The notes: generated from the sequence alone by a model not told the origin. A DNA stretch of 64,000 bases from Haloparvum alkalitolerans (GCF_050122995.1 NZ_JBNLIA010000001.1:62001-126000); one strand, 5' to 3'. Counted from the first letter of the stretch, positions 25,324-35,800 are shown. Numbers and translations are program-made.

Positions 25324-25938
25324 TCACCGCAAGTCGAACGAGACCTCGTCGCCGACCTCGACCCCGCGGTCGGTCGTCCAGTCGAGGACGACCTCCAGGA
25401 CGAACTGACCGGTGCCCGGGTAGCGCTGCTCCTCGCCGTCCTCGTCTGGGGCGGGCGCGGGCGCGTGATGGATCTCGGTGATGCGCCGGTCGGCGCCCAC
25501 GTAGACGATGTCGATGCCGAAGTCCATCTCGCGCATCACGAACGTCCGCGCCGCCGCCGCCTCGTAGACGAACAGCATCCCGCGGTCCTCGGGGAGGCGC
25601 TCGGTGTCGCTCAGGCCGAGAAACCGCAGGTCGGAGGTGTCCGCGATCGCGGCGGTCACGCGGCCCCGCTCCGTGCCGTCCGGGGCGGCGACGACGACTT
25701 CGGTGCTGTCGTAGTTTCGGTGGACGGGCGTTTCCGATCCCGCGTCCGCCGAGCCGTCGGACGCCGTCGCGGTCGACGTCGTGGACCCGGCTTCCGTCCC
25801 CTCCTCCGAACGCCTTCCGGGGACGCCGATCCCCGCACAGCCGGCGAGCCCGGTCGACAGCGCCGCCCCCGCGCTGGCGAGCACTCGTCGTCTGGAGGAC
25901 CGCGCATCGCCCGAATCTGGGGGCTGCCGATCGCTCAC
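25324..25938 (-). CDS. DUF192 family lipoprotein
   Basis: A 204-residue protein with a Tat-like lipoprotein signal (SSRRRVLASAGAALSTGLAGC) and a Ser/Thr/Glu linker to about residue 75, then a DUF192 domain. The landmarks are RFLGLSDTERLPEDRGMLFV, FVMREMDFGIDIVYV and the end region EVVLDWTTDRGVEVGDEVSF. DUF192 proteins are small beta domains of unknown biochemical role, often surface-attached in archaea. The start is a GTG at 25938; no better ATG precedes the twin-arginine motif. It is convergent to nothing and divergent from the pilin-like gene at 26 kb. Confidence 0.82.
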   Translation of the reverse strand: MSDRQPPDSGDARSSRRRVLASAGAALSTGLAGCAGIGVPGRRSEEGTEAGSTTSTATASDGSADAGSETPVHRNYDSTEVVVAAPDGTERGRVTAAIADTSDLRFLGLSDTERLPEDRGMLFVYEAAAARTFVMREMDFGIDIVYVGADRRITEIHHAPAPAPDEDGEEQRYPGTGQFVLEVVLDWTTDRGVEVGDEVSFDLR

Positions 25939-26037
25939 GGCCGCCGCTACGGCCGACGCCGGCAAAGGCCTTCCTCTCGGGGTCTGCACCGCACCGGCGG
26001 GGCGAGACTTATGTGTCTCGGCGGCGTGACCACGAGC

Positions 26038-27474
26038 ATGGAACACGGCCGCGAGCGTGCGCAATCGGAGCCGATCGGGGTGATCCTCGTCCTCGGCATC
26101 TCGCTCGCGGTCATCCTCGTCTCCGTCGGCATCGGGAGCGCGCTCGTCACGGAGTCGACTTCCGACGTCGAGACGGAGCGCATGGAGAACGGGATGTCCC
26201 AATTCGGCTCGAAGGCGAGCCTGGTCGCGCTCGGCGAGTCGGGACAGAAGCGCGTCCCCTTCGGGCAGTTGGACAGCGGCGACGTGACGGTCGACGGCGG
26301 GAGCGGCAGCGTCACGATCCACCACCGGGTGAACGGGAGCCTCGACGAGATTCACAACACGACGCTCGGCGCGGTCGTGTACGAGAACGACGGCGACCGC
26401 GTCGCCTACCAGGGCGGGGGCGTCTGGTCCGTCTCCGACGGCCGGTCGCGAATGATCTCGCCGCCGGAGTACCACTACCGGAGCAGCACGCTCACGTTCC
26501 CCATCGTTCGCGTGACGGGCAACGACACCGCGTCGGGGTCCGCCGCCGCGCGGATCAGCAGCGACTCGGTCGGCCAGCCCATCTACCCGAACGGGAGCTA
26601 CACCAACCCGCTCGACGAGGGCGTGATCGTCGTCGAGGTCCAGAGCGACTACTACGAGGGCTGGGCGCAGTTCTTCCGCCAGCGTGCCGAGGGAGAGGTG
26701 ACGGTCCACGACGCCAACCGGACCGTCGTCGCTGAACTGGTCGTCCCCGAGGACCTGACCGTCAATAACGCCGTCTCCGCCCAACAGAACTACAACGAGA
26801 ACGGCAACGCGGGGACCGACGACCGCGTTGAGGAGGGTGAGCCGCTGCCGGGAGTCGACGGTATGTTGCAGGACGAGGTCAACGACGCGAGCGCGAGCAA
26901 CGACAACGACCAGCACTCCTGTATCGACACGTCCGGGATCAGCGCCGGCTGCACGCTGACCGCGGGCACGTACTACATCGACGGCGACGCGACCCTCGGC
27001 GGCGACCTGAACATCAACACCTCGGCCGGCGACGTGAACATCGTCACGAAGGGCGACTTCGACATCGGCGGGAACGACGTCGAGGTGGTCGACGGCTCCG
27101 ATAACGGCGTCACCTACTACGTCAACGGCTCGCTGAAGGCGCAGGGCGGCGCCTGGGTCGGGACGAGCGCCGCGTCGGTCGACGCCGACCGGAACGTCTT
27201 CCTGGTCGGCGACCAGGTGGTCGACGACTCGACGGGCGGCGGGAACATCCAGTTCGACGCGGTGATCTACGCGCCGGACGCGAACATCGACACGAACGGC
27301 AACCTCCAGTTCAACGGCGCGCTCTACGCGAACGACATCGACGTCGGCGGGAACGTCCAGATCGACTACGACGAGGAGTCGCTCGTGGAGTTCCAGATCG
27401 AGCTCACCTCGACCGAGAACACGATCACGTACCTCCACATCAGCGAGAACACGGTCGAAGTCGAGCTCGAATAG
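26038..27474 (+). CDS. Large type IV pilin-like surface protein
   Basis: A 478-residue secreted protein with a class III (type IV pilin) N-terminus: RAQSEPIGVILVLG followed by a long hydrophobic helix, where the prepilin peptidase PibD would cut ahead of the hydrophobic core. The mature part is an extracellular beta-rich region with many potential N-glycosylation sequons (NGS, NTT, NGT, NDT). The C-terminal 150 residues contain repeated short strand motifs (GDATLGGDLNINTSAG, GNDVEV, GNIQFDAVIYAP) that look like a bactofilin-style beta-helix. The ATG at 26038 is about 28 bp after ACTTATG, consistent with a leaderless start. It is divergent to the pilus operon next door and may be its partner. 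Confidence 0.75.
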   Translation: MEHGRERAQSEPIGVILVLGISLAVILVSVGIGSALVTESTSDVETERMENGMSQFGSKASLVALGESGQKRVPFGQLDSGDVTVDGGSGSVTIHHRVNGSLDEIHNTTLGAVVYENDGDRVAYQGGGVWSVSDGRSRMISPPEYHYRSSTLTFPIVRVTGNDTASGSAAARISSDSVGQPIYPNGSYTNPLDEGVIVVEVQSDYYEGWAQFFRQRAEGEVTVHDANRTVVAELVVPEDLTVNNAVSAQQNYNENGNAGTDDRVEEGEPLPGVDGMLQDEVNDASASNDNDQHSCIDTSGISAGCTLTAGTYYIDGDATLGGDLNINTSAGDVNIVTKGDFDIGGNDVEVVDGSDNGVTYYVNGSLKAQGGAWVGTSAASVDADRNVFLVGDQVVDDSTGGGNIQFDAVIYAPDANIDTNGNLQFNGALYANDIDVGGNVQIDYDEESLVEFQIELTSTENTITYLHISENTVEVELE

Positions 27475-27520
27475 CGGCCGGCGGCGCGCGGCGCCCGACC
27501 GGTCGGAACCGCCCGTCCCC

Positions 27521-28282
27521 CTATCGGTCGAACCGGACGTTGATCGGCGTCCGCTGGACGTACACCGTCTCGGTCTCGACCGACACCGCGACGCTCCCGT
27601 CCGCGGCCGCTTCGACGGTGAACCCGTCCGTCCGCTCGAAGTACCGCTCCCAGGCCGCCGCGCGCGGCGACGTTATCTCGATCCGGACGTGGGTGTCCGG
27701 CTCCGTGGCGTTGACCGTCCGGACGTGTGACCGGTACGCGCGCTCGGCGACGATCCGGGCGGTCGTCTGCCCGCCGATAGCCCCCTGACTCGCCGCCCGC
27801 GTGCTCAGGAACACGAGCGCGGTCCTGTTCGCCCCGCGAACCATTGTCGGCGGCCGGACGACCGTCTCTCCGCCGCGGTCGACCCGGAACAGCGCGCCCC
27901 CCTCCACGACGTAGCTGGTGGCGCCGGACTGGTAGCGGACCGGCCTGATCGTGGCGTTCGTCGTGTTCGCGGGATCGACCCAACCGCTTTCCGTCTCGTT
28001 GTACTCGCCGACCCGGACCGAAACGGCGTCCGCGAACGACAGCGTCCCGCCGGCGAGCCGGAGCTCCGTCGCGCGACTCGGGGCGTCGTTGCGGTGGATG
28101 TCCCGGAGGTTGTCGTGGAGCACGTCGAACGCCCGCTCGACGTTGTTCACCTGCTCGGCCTGTCGGCGGTCGTCGAGCCCGCCGAGCCCGGCCGCGAAGA
28201 CGGTCCCGATGGACGCCGTGATCAGCGCGAAGACGAGGACGTACCCCACCACGTCACTCACCCCGCGGTCGTCGCGGATCAC
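27521..28282 (-). CDS. Type IV pilin-like protein (pilus operon, gene 7)
   Basis: A 253-residue protein beginning MIRDDRGVSDVVGYVLVFAL, a short basic/acidic leader with RGVSD then a single N-terminal hydrophobic helix, the layout of archaeal type IV pilins and pseudopilins. The rest is an extracellular beta-rich domain with sequons. The GTG start overlaps the previous stop as GTGA. It ends the pilB-pilC-pilin operon and is presumed to be a minor pilin or a tip/initiation component. No enzymatic motif is seen. Confidence 0.7.
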   Translation of the reverse strand: MIRDDRGVSDVVGYVLVFALITASIGTVFAAGLGGLDDRRQAEQVNNVERAFDVLHDNLRDIHRNDAPSRATELRLAGGTLSFADAVSVRVGEYNETESGWVDPANTTNATIRPVRYQSGATSYVVEGGALFRVDRGGETVVRPPTMVRGANRTALVFLSTRAASQGAIGGQTTARIVAERAYRSHVRTVNATEPDTHVRIEITSPRAAAWERYFERTDGFTVEAAADGSVAVSVETETVYVQRTPINVRFDR

Positions 28283-28749
28283 GCCGACCGCACCTCCAGC
28301 GACCCGCCGACGTACCGGATATCGACGTCACCGCCCGGAATGCGGCCCTCCTCGATCGGCGTCCGGAGCGCCGGCAGCCGGTGGGCGACGCGCACGTCGT
28401 CGCTCGTCATCACGAGGCGGTCGGTCCCGCCGCTCGACTCGACGGCGATGGTGTAGCTCCGTCCCGCGACCGTTCGCGGCAGCTCGATCCGCACGGCGAC
28501 GGTCGGTGTCGAGGCGTTCGAACTCGCGGCGACGAGCCGGTCGGCGCCCGCGACCTCCGCGGCCGCCTGCGAGCCCAGCACCTCGAGTTGCGCGTCCGCG
28601 GACTGCGTCGCGCGGGAGTCCATCATCCCGCCGGCCGCGGTGATCAGCCCCCCGATGAGGATGGCCGCGACCGCGAGGTTGAGGACGTAGCCGACCATCA
28701 CCGAGACGCCCCGCGTGTCGTCGCCGAACCGCGCGAGGGCGTCACGCAT
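28279..28749 (-). CDS. Type IV pilin-like protein (pilus operon, gene 6)
   Basis: A 156-residue protein, MRDALARFGDDTRGVSVMVG followed by the hydrophobic helix YVLNLAVAAILIGGLITAAGG, then an extracellular beta domain. The RGVSVMVGYVLN junction parallels the next gene downstream, so the two are probably paralogous minor pilins. The start at 28749 overlaps the preceding gene by 8 bases; an ATG three codons earlier is possible but would lengthen the overlap. Confidence 0.68.
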   Translation of the reverse strand: MRDALARFGDDTRGVSVMVGYVLNLAVAAILIGGLITAAGGMMDSRATQSADAQLEVLGSQAAAEVAGADRLVAASSNASTPTVAVRIELPRTVAGRSYTIAVESSGGTDRLVMTSDDVRVAHRLPALRTPIEEGRIPGGDVDIRYVGGSLEVRSA

Positions 28750-29677
28750 CCGTCTCACCCGGTGCGACCCGGATCCGCGTCTCGTAGTCCACCGACTCGC
28801 TGCGGAACTCGACGTCGACGGTCACGGCATAGACGGCCGGCGAGACGAGCGGCGCGTCGTCCACGTCGGCCTCGTCGACCGGTCCGGCGACCGTCAGCTC
28901 GTAGGTCCCGTTGGCCGCGTCGCCGCGGTCGTACGCCACGTCGTAGGTGCCGGTGGAGTTCCACAGCGACCGGCCGCAGGACCGGTCGTCGACGGCGCCG
29001 TCGGTGAGGTCCACCGCGACGACGCCGCTGGGCGCCACGGGGCGACAGACGACCGTCGGGTCCGGGTCGCCGGCGTCGCCGACCGCGACCGTGAGGTTCC
29101 CGCCGTCGGACGCGTTCCGGTAGACGTAGACCTGTCTGGCGCTGTCGTTCCGGGAGACGGCGAAGGAGTCGTTGGCGGGGTCGCTCGTCTCCGCGACCTC
29201 CGTGGCGTTCACGCGCAACACGAACGACCGCGTCCGGCTGACGTTCTTCGCCAGGGTGAAACTCGGCGTGCCGCCCGCGCCGACGAAGGCGCCGCTCTCG
29301 TTCTGTTCGATGAAGAGCCCCGTCTCGCGGTCGACCGTCCTCGTCTCGATCACGACGCCGCGGCGGCCGTACCCCTTCGCGAACAGCTCGTCCAGCCGCT
29401 CGGTGTCGTTCTCTACGGCCGCCAGCACGTCGGTCTCGGTGTCGTAGTGCTGCCGGTTCTCGGCGTCGACGACGCCGCCCGTCGTCGCCCGGACCTCGCC
29501 GACCGCCGCGAACGCCGCGGAGGTCTCGTCGCCGCTCCCCCGGGTCGCGAGGTTCTCCGAGTAGATGGCGCCGTTCAGGAGCACCGCGAGCACGACCAGG
29601 ATGGTCGCGATGACGAGCGCGCCGACGAGGAACAGCTGCGCGCGGTCGCCTCGCCGGAGGTCGGTCACATCCGCCAT
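28742..29677 (-). CDS. Pilin-like secreted protein with N-terminal anchor (pilus operon, gene 5)
   Basis: A 311-residue protein with a short leader (RRGDRAQLFLVGAL) and one N-terminal hydrophobic helix (about 15-35), then a long acidic extracellular domain with several N-glycosylation sequons and one Cys pair (CRP ... RSCGR) that may form a disulphide. RAQLFLVGALVIATILVVLA is typical of the haloarchaeal pilus-cluster proteins. It starts inside the end of the previous gene (overlap of about 13 bases). Confidence 0.66.
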   Translation of the reverse strand: MADVTDLRRGDRAQLFLVGALVIATILVVLAVLLNGAIYSENLATRGSGDETSAAFAAVGEVRATTGGVVDAENRQHYDTETDVLAAVENDTERLDELFAKGYGRRGVVIETRTVDRETGLFIEQNESGAFVGAGGTPSFTLAKNVSRTRSFVLRVNATEVAETSDPANDSFAVSRNDSARQVYVYRNASDGGNLTVAVGDAGDPDPTVVCRPVAPSGVVAVDLTDGAVDDRSCGRSLWNSTGTYDVAYDRGDAANGTYELTVAGPVDEADVDDAPLVSPAVYAVTVDVEFRSESVDYETRIRVAPGETDA

Positions 29678-30273
29678 ACGACCAGCCTCACCTCCACCAG
29701 GTTGTACAGCTCGTCCGGCGCGACGTTCTCGGCGTAGAAGGACTCGTCCGCCGACGAGCCGACCGCCTCCAGCGTGCGGTTCTCGTAGCCGTCCACCGTC
29801 AGGGTGCTGTCGTTGTACAGCGCGACGGAGCGCGTCGCCGAGACCGCGTTGTCGCTCGGCGACCCCATGTACACCACCCGCTGTGCGGACATGGTTCGCC
29901 CCTCGCGGTGGTGTGCGACGTAGACGTTGTAGGCGATCCGATGTGACCCGAACGTCGCCTCGAGGGTGTCGCCGAAGGCGAGTTCCTCGGGGAGCCGGTT
30001 CGGGTACTGTTCCGTCTCCCCGCTCCCGTTGAACCGTTCCTCCTCGGGGTTCCAGTGGAGGACGAACTCCGTGAGGTCGCCGTTCGCGGCGCCGGTCGCG
30101 AGCACGTCGTTGGCCGCCGTCCGCTGCTGGTTCTCGATGTGCTGGCTCGACGTGCTGGCCGACAGCGGCGTGACGGCCGTCGCCTGGAGCGCGAACATGA
30201 GCGCGCCGACGATCAGGAGGGCGGCGACGAACGCCTCGAGCGTGTGCGCCTGTGCGCGGTCCACGGCTACCAT
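29665..30273 (-). CDS. Pilin-like secreted protein (pilus operon, gene 4)
   Basis: A 202-residue protein beginning MVAVDRAQAHTLEAFVAALLI, that is, a very short leader with a possible PibD site and a long hydrophobic helix containing a Glu at the +5-like position typical of type IV pilins. The remainder is a beta-rich extracellular domain with Tyr-rich strands. It overlaps the previous gene by 7 bases. It is likely a minor pilin. Confidence 0.66.
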   Translation of the reverse strand: MVAVDRAQAHTLEAFVAALLIVGALMFALQATAVTPLSASTSSQHIENQQRTAANDVLATGAANGDLTEFVLHWNPEEERFNGSGETEQYPNRLPEELAFGDTLEATFGSHRIAYNVYVAHHREGRTMSAQRVVYMGSPSDNAVSATRSVALYNDSTLTVDGYENRTLEAVGSSADESFYAENVAPDELYNLVEVRLVVWRM

Positions 30274-30803
30274 ACCCTCACGGTCAGCCGGTAGATGGTC
30301 CCGTCGAGCGAGACGACCCGCCTGGCCACGGAGACGTCGGTCGGGACGGTGTCGCCGTTCGACCGGCGGAGCGTCACGGAGTGTGTCGTCCCCTCGACCG
30401 GAATCTCGACGGTCGCCTCCTGCGTCACGGGGTCGGTCGGTTCGTGGATCACGACCTCAGCGCCGTACTCCTCGATCCCCAGCGTCGACGCGAAGTCGGT
30501 CGTTCCGCTCGCCGTGCAGTTGTAGTCGGAGGCGAGGCTGTCGTTCGCGGCGAAGAACGCGACCGTACAGGGACCGCTCAACACGCCCGGCTCCGCGCCG
30601 TCCGCGACGAGCAGCCCCTCAGCGAGCTGTGCCGCGCCCGCGTCCGCGACCGTGAGCGTCTGGCTCTGCACGCCGATGAAGGGGTCGAAGAACGCCGACA
30701 CGCCCGCGAGCACGCCCGCGAGCGTGACCAGGAACACCCCGGCCCCGACCGCGAAGTCGAGCGTCGTCTGTCCGCGGGCCGACTCGCCCCCCTCAACCGA
30801 CAT
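30267..30803 (-). CDS. Pilin-like secreted protein (pilus operon, gene 3)
   Basis: A 178-residue protein with leader GGESARGQTTLDFAVGAGVF and an N-terminal hydrophobic helix, where Asp after the leader takes the place of the usual Glu5. The extracellular part has two cysteines (GPCTVAFFA and SDYNCTASG) that could be disulphide-bonded. It overlaps the pilC stop by 11 bases, so it is read from the same transcript as the assembly ATPase and platform. Confidence 0.66.
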   Translation of the reverse strand: MSVEGGESARGQTTLDFAVGAGVFLVTLAGVLAGVSAFFDPFIGVQSQTLTVADAGAAQLAEGLLVADGAEPGVLSGPCTVAFFAANDSLASDYNCTASGTTDFASTLGIEEYGAEVVIHEPTDPVTQEATVEIPVEGTTHSVTLRRSNGDTVPTDVSVARRVVSLDGTIYRLTVRVW

Positions 30804-32832
30804 AGATCCACACTCCCAGCGCCATCGTGATCAGGATCACGACGAACTTCACCCCGGAGATGACGTCCGCGCTCCGGATGTAGCCGCTGATGAACCCCGA
30901 GAGGATCGCCTGGAGGGTGACCGCGTGGAAGAACAGCAGCGACAGCAGGTCCGGGTCGACGCCGCCGCCGAAGTCCATCCCGCCGGCGCCGCCTCCGCCC
31001 CCACCGCCGCCGCCCTGTTCGACGAGGTCGGCCATCACGTCGATGAACTGCGTCTGGAGGATCGCCATGACGCCCAGAAGCGTCACGTACGTCATCAGGA
31101 TGATCGCCACCTGCATCCGGGTGCGGGACTTCCGCTCGCGCTCGATATCGTCCTGATTCTCGGAGGCCTGGGCCGCGGTCGTCAGCACGTCGGTGATCTG
31201 CGAGGACGCCTCCTGGGCCTCGGAGATGAGCTTGATCGTCCGCGCGAGCCGCGGGATCCGGTACTTGTTGTTGAACTCCACCATCGCGTCCCGGAGGCTC
31301 ATCCCGTAGTTCACCTTCGCGTACATCATCTCGAACTCCTCGGCGAGCTTGCCGGAGGAGGTGTCCGCGACCGTGTCGATCGACTCCAGCAGGGTCTGGC
31401 CGGTGTCGTTCGCCGAGGAGAGCTTCCGGAGGTTGTCGGAGAGCTTGCCCGTGATCGCGCCGCGGGCGCGCTCGTTCCACGCGTGGAAGAACGCCAGCGG
31501 CACGAGCGTCAGGTACGCCGGCACGTAGATCCAGATGAACGTGCTCCAGATCGGCTCGGCGATCCACTGGTCGACCGCGACGGGCGCGGCCCCGGTCGCG
31601 AAGGCGACCCCGACGAGCACGAGCGCGGCCGGCACCGTCAGCGCCAGGGTGTAGAGGGGGTTGTCCCGGAAGAAGAGGTGCGGCGCCGACAGCAGCTCCT
31701 TCGTCTTGTGGGTCCCCTCGCGGTCCTTGATCCGGTCGAAGACGCCGAAGCGGCCGACGAACCCCTCGACGAGACCGAGGTGGAGCAGCCCCTCCTTGCT
31801 CGACTGCTGGAGCCGCTCGCTCCCCCCCTCCGGCCGGAGCATGCCGTCGCCCGGCTCGTCCTGCTTGACCGTCGAGACGAGCACGAGGAACCCGACCCCG
31901 GTCAGCGGGATGAGGACGTAGACGGTGCCGTACAGCAGCTGGTCGTTGGCGTTGCCCAGCATGCTCATGATGACGAGGATGATGATCAGCAGCAGCGGGA
32001 ACAGCGAGAGGGTCATGTACATCTCGCCGAACAGCTCCAGGGTCTCCAGCGTCATCTCCTGCTGCTGTTTGGCGGTCCGCATGTGCTTGTCCTTCTTGTC
32101 CTTCAGGAACTGCTCCATGTCCCCGCCGGAGTTGACGATGGAGAGCATGTCCGTCAGGAACTGCGACAGCTCGTCGCTCGGCGTGTCCATCGACTGCTGG
32201 CGGATGGCGTTCCGGTAGTCGGTGCCGAAGTACTCGGTCTCGTTGACGATGCTCCGGAACTCCTTGGACACCTCCCCGTAGGTGTCCTCCGCGCCCGCCA
32301 TCGCGCGCAGGATCTCCAGCTGGTTGAGCCCGCCGACCGACAGCGCGTACATGAACGAGACGGAGTCGGCCAGCAGCATGTCGATCTCCCGCTTCCGCGA
32401 GGACGCCGTCGAGTAGGGGATCGCGAGCAGGCCGCCGAACCCCATCGCGAACCCGATGCTCCCGAAGAACAGCCCGCTCACCAGGACCGCGGCGGGCATC
32501 ACGAGCGACCGCATCAGCTCCGCGGCCCCCTCGCTCGGGGCGGGGATGCCGATCGAGAGCGCCTCCGGCGTGATCAGCCCGATCGCGAAGATGCCGTAGC
32601 CGAACAGCGTTCCGACGACCCAAAGCAGCAGTCCGACGAGCAGCCCGACGCCGAGCGCGCGGGAGATGTACAGCTCGACGGTGTCCGCCATCCGCGCCTG
32701 GGTCAGCTTCGTCTCCACGTCCGCGACGAAGTCGCCGTCGGGGTCGAAAAGCAGCTGGAACAGCGGGTAGAACGCGTCCGCGAGCACTCCCGAATCGGCG
32801 TCGTCGCCGCCGAAGCCCGTATCGAGGCTCAC
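30793..32832 (-). CDS. Type IV pilus/secretion membrane platform, PilC/T2SSF-like
   Basis: The integral membrane core that couples the ATPase to pilin extrusion. The 679-residue protein has two T2SSF-type cytoplasmic helical domains (about 130-260 and 420-570) separated and followed by membrane helices, a doubled layout common in archaea. A Gly-only run (about residues 604-613, nine or so Gly) between the last two membrane segments is a flexible linker, encoded by a G/C-rich repeat prone to indels. The start is GTG. About 50 bp separate it from pilB; the gap holds no gene. Confidence 0.88.
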   Translation of the reverse strand: MSLDTGFGGDDADSGVLADAFYPLFQLLFDPDGDFVADVETKLTQARMADTVELYISRALGVGLLVGLLLWVVGTLFGYGIFAIGLITPEALSIGIPAPSEGAAELMRSLVMPAAVLVSGLFFGSIGFAMGFGGLLAIPYSTASSRKREIDMLLADSVSFMYALSVGGLNQLEILRAMAGAEDTYGEVSKEFRSIVNETEYFGTDYRNAIRQQSMDTPSDELSQFLTDMLSIVNSGGDMEQFLKDKKDKHMRTAKQQQEMTLETLELFGEMYMTLSLFPLLLIIILVIMSMLGNANDQLLYGTVYVLIPLTGVGFLVLVSTVKQDEPGDGMLRPEGGSERLQQSSKEGLLHLGLVEGFVGRFGVFDRIKDREGTHKTKELLSAPHLFFRDNPLYTLALTVPAALVLVGVAFATGAAPVAVDQWIAEPIWSTFIWIYVPAYLTLVPLAFFHAWNERARGAITGKLSDNLRKLSSANDTGQTLLESIDTVADTSSGKLAEEFEMMYAKVNYGMSLRDAMVEFNNKYRIPRLARTIKLISEAQEASSQITDVLTTAAQASENQDDIERERKSRTRMQVAIILMTYVTLLGVMAILQTQFIDVMADLVEQGGGGGGGGGAGGMDFGGGVDPDLLSLLFFHAVTLQAILSGFISGYIRSADVISGVKFVVILITMALGVWIYVG

Positions 32833-32884
32833 GCCGACCCCCCCTCGATCGACGCTCCCCTCCGACTGGTCGGACCCGACACGG

Positions 32885-35800
32885 TCAGTCCTCCTCGTCC
32901 TCGACCGCGCCGAAGCCCCACTCGTCTATCTCCGCCTCGTCGTCCTCGTCGGCGTCCGGGGTCCCGTCGCCTTCGTCTGCGTCGGGGGTCTCATCGTCCT
33001 CGTCGACGTCCGCGGTCTCATCGTCCTCGTCGACGTCCGCGGCCTCGTCGCCCGCGCCGGCGTTCGGCAGGTCCTCGTCGCTCCCCGGCGCGTCCCCACC
33101 GCCGCCGTCGTCGGACGCCCCGGACCCGGCCGACCCGTCGGCGGCCGAATCCCCCTCGTCGCCGCCTTCTCCGGCGCTCCACTCGGGCGGGTCGATGCCG
33201 GCTTCGTCGGTCCCGTTCGCGCCGTCGCCGGCATCGGTCCCGTCCGTCCCGTCGTCGACCGTCTCCGGGTCGCCGAGGATCATCGGCTCGTCCGGCACCG
33301 CCGGGCCGTCGTCCCCCAGCACGGTCGGCGAGTCGTCCCCGTCGCTCGCGTCGAAGCGTATGCCCCCGGTGTCCGCGTCGAACGGGTCCGAGCCGCCGGG
33401 ATCCGCGCCGCCGTTTCCGGCGCCGTCGTCGCCCGCGTCGTCGCCGCCCACGTCGTCGCCGCCCGACCCGACGGCGTCCCCCGCGTCCGCCCCCGGGCTA
33501 CCGTCCACCGCACCGTCACCGAGCGCGTCGTCCTCCTCGTCCCCCGGCCCGCTCGGATCGACGGCCGGTTCGCCGTCATCGGGAGCGTCCTCGTCGGGGT
33601 CACTCTCGTCGGAAGCACTTTCGTCGGTGGGGTCCTCGCCCGGCGCGTCGAGCGCCGGCGCCTCGTCGTCGCCCGCCTCGACCGAGGCCGCCTCGTCGGT
33701 CGCCCCCTCCAGGGCGGGCCGTTCGCCCTCGGTGACGGACGCCTCCACGTCCGCGGCCGGCGTCACCTCGAGCAGCGCGTCCGCGACCGAGTCCGGCATC
33801 TCGCCGCGGTACTCCTCGAACAGCTCCTCGGCCTTCTCGAGGATCCGGCGGGCCTCCTCGCGCCCCTCCTCGTCGGGGTTCGGTCGCGGGACCATCTCCT
33901 CCTTCTCCGGGTCCACGTCGATGAGGACCGACTCCATCTCGCGGAGGTCCTCCAGCGACCGCTCGAGCCCCTCGTTGGCCATCAGCGCGAGGATCGTCTC
34001 CGGGTCGTTGATGAACGCCTGGAACGTCGCCGCGACCTGCGAGTAGGTGTTGAGCCCGCGGTCGATCAGGTACGCCAGCACGACCTGGCGCTTGAACAGC
34101 TCGTCCTCCAGTTTCCCCTGGGTCCACCCGCGGTCGAACTTGATCTCCTCGAGGGTGTTGGAGTCGCCCATCTGGAGGAACTCGTCCGTCTCCGCCTGCC
34201 ACTGGTAGACGTCCTGGACGTTGATCTCGTCGTTCTCGGCGTCGTAGTGGTTGATCTCGGTGAGCGACTTGTTCCGGCGCACCTTGTGCCCCTCGACGCG
34301 CGTCGACGCCTGGATGGAGACCAGATCCAGCGCCGTGAACATCGTCTTCGAGACGTTGATCGGCTCGGTCGTGAACCGCTTGAGCACCTCGCCGACGGAG
34401 TCGGCGTGGAACGTGGTGTAGGTCGTGTGCCCCGTGGACATGACCTGGAACGCAGTGCGCCCCTCCTCGCCGCGGATCTCGCCCATCACGATGTAGTCCG
34501 GGCGCTGACGCAGCGCGGCCTCCAGCAGGTCGAACTCGTCCACGTCGCCCTTGTCGTCGTCCGAGAAGGAGGGCCGCGTGACCGAGGCGATCCAGTTGCG
34601 CTGCGGGAGCTCGACCTCGCGGGTGTCCTCGATGGAGACGATCTTGGAGTTGGAGGGGATGAACAGCGACACAGCGTTCAGGCTCGTGGTCTTCCCGGAC
34701 GCCGTCCCGCCCGCGAAGATCAGGCTCTTGTGGTTCTCGATGCAGAGCCAGAGGAACGCCATCTCGTCGAGCGAGAACGTCTTCCAGTTGATCAGGTCGA
34801 TCGGCGTGAACGGCACGTCCTTGAACTGCCGGATCGTGTAGTTGGTCCCGTGGTCGGAGACCTCCTTGCCCAGCGTGAGCTGCGCACGGGAGCCGTCCGG
34901 GAGGGTGGCGTCGACCTGCGGCCGGCGCTTCGAGATCCCCTTGCCGGAGCGCTGGGCCAGCTTCACCACGAAGTCGTCCAGCTCGTCGCGGTCGTGGTAG
35001 ATGTTCGAGATGATCTGCTCGTAGTCGGAGTGGTAGACGAAGACCGGGGAGTCGTACCCGTCACAGGAGATGTCCTCCACGTTGATGTCGTACTTTATCG
35101 GGTCGATCCGCTCGTAACCGATGAAGTCCCGCTTCAGGAAGTAGAGCAGCTTCTCGACCTGATACTCCGTGAGCGTCGCCGCGTCCTCCGCGAGCACCGC
35201 GGGCTCCGGGCGCGCCGCGATCCCGCGGATCTCCCCGTCGTCCTCCTCGGGGGGCGCGTAGCCGAGCGACTGAGCGATCCGGCCCGCGATGCCCTCGGTC
35301 GGTTCGAAGCCGAACCGGTCCGCGAGGTCGCTGACGAACCCGCCGCCGTCCGACTCGCGGCTGTAGAGGTCGTACCGGTCCAGAAGCGAGTAGGTCTCCT
35401 CGGAGATCACCCGCTTGCGGTGTTCCTCGTCGCCGCCCGCGACCGACTCGTCGGAGTACTTGATCGAGGTGCGAAGCTTGCCGGTGAGGTACTCCTGGAG
35501 GTCCGCCTCGATCTCCGTGAGGTACGGCTGGACGGCGTAGTACTTCTTCTCGTTCTCCTTCGTGGAGTGGAAGATGATCACGAACGAGTAGGGCTTGTTC
35601 ACCCAGTAGCGCTCGATCTCGCGGAAGTGGGACTTCTTCGACATCGGCACCGCCCGCTCGAGGTCGTAGCGGTTCGTGAGCGTCGTCGCGCCCGACTCGG
35701 TCGAGAAGAACGCGTCCTCGTTCAGCTCCTCGTTCACGTCGACGGTCCGCTCGTCCTCCAGCTCCAGCGTCTCCTCGGCCGCCTGCGCGCCCGCGGCGAG

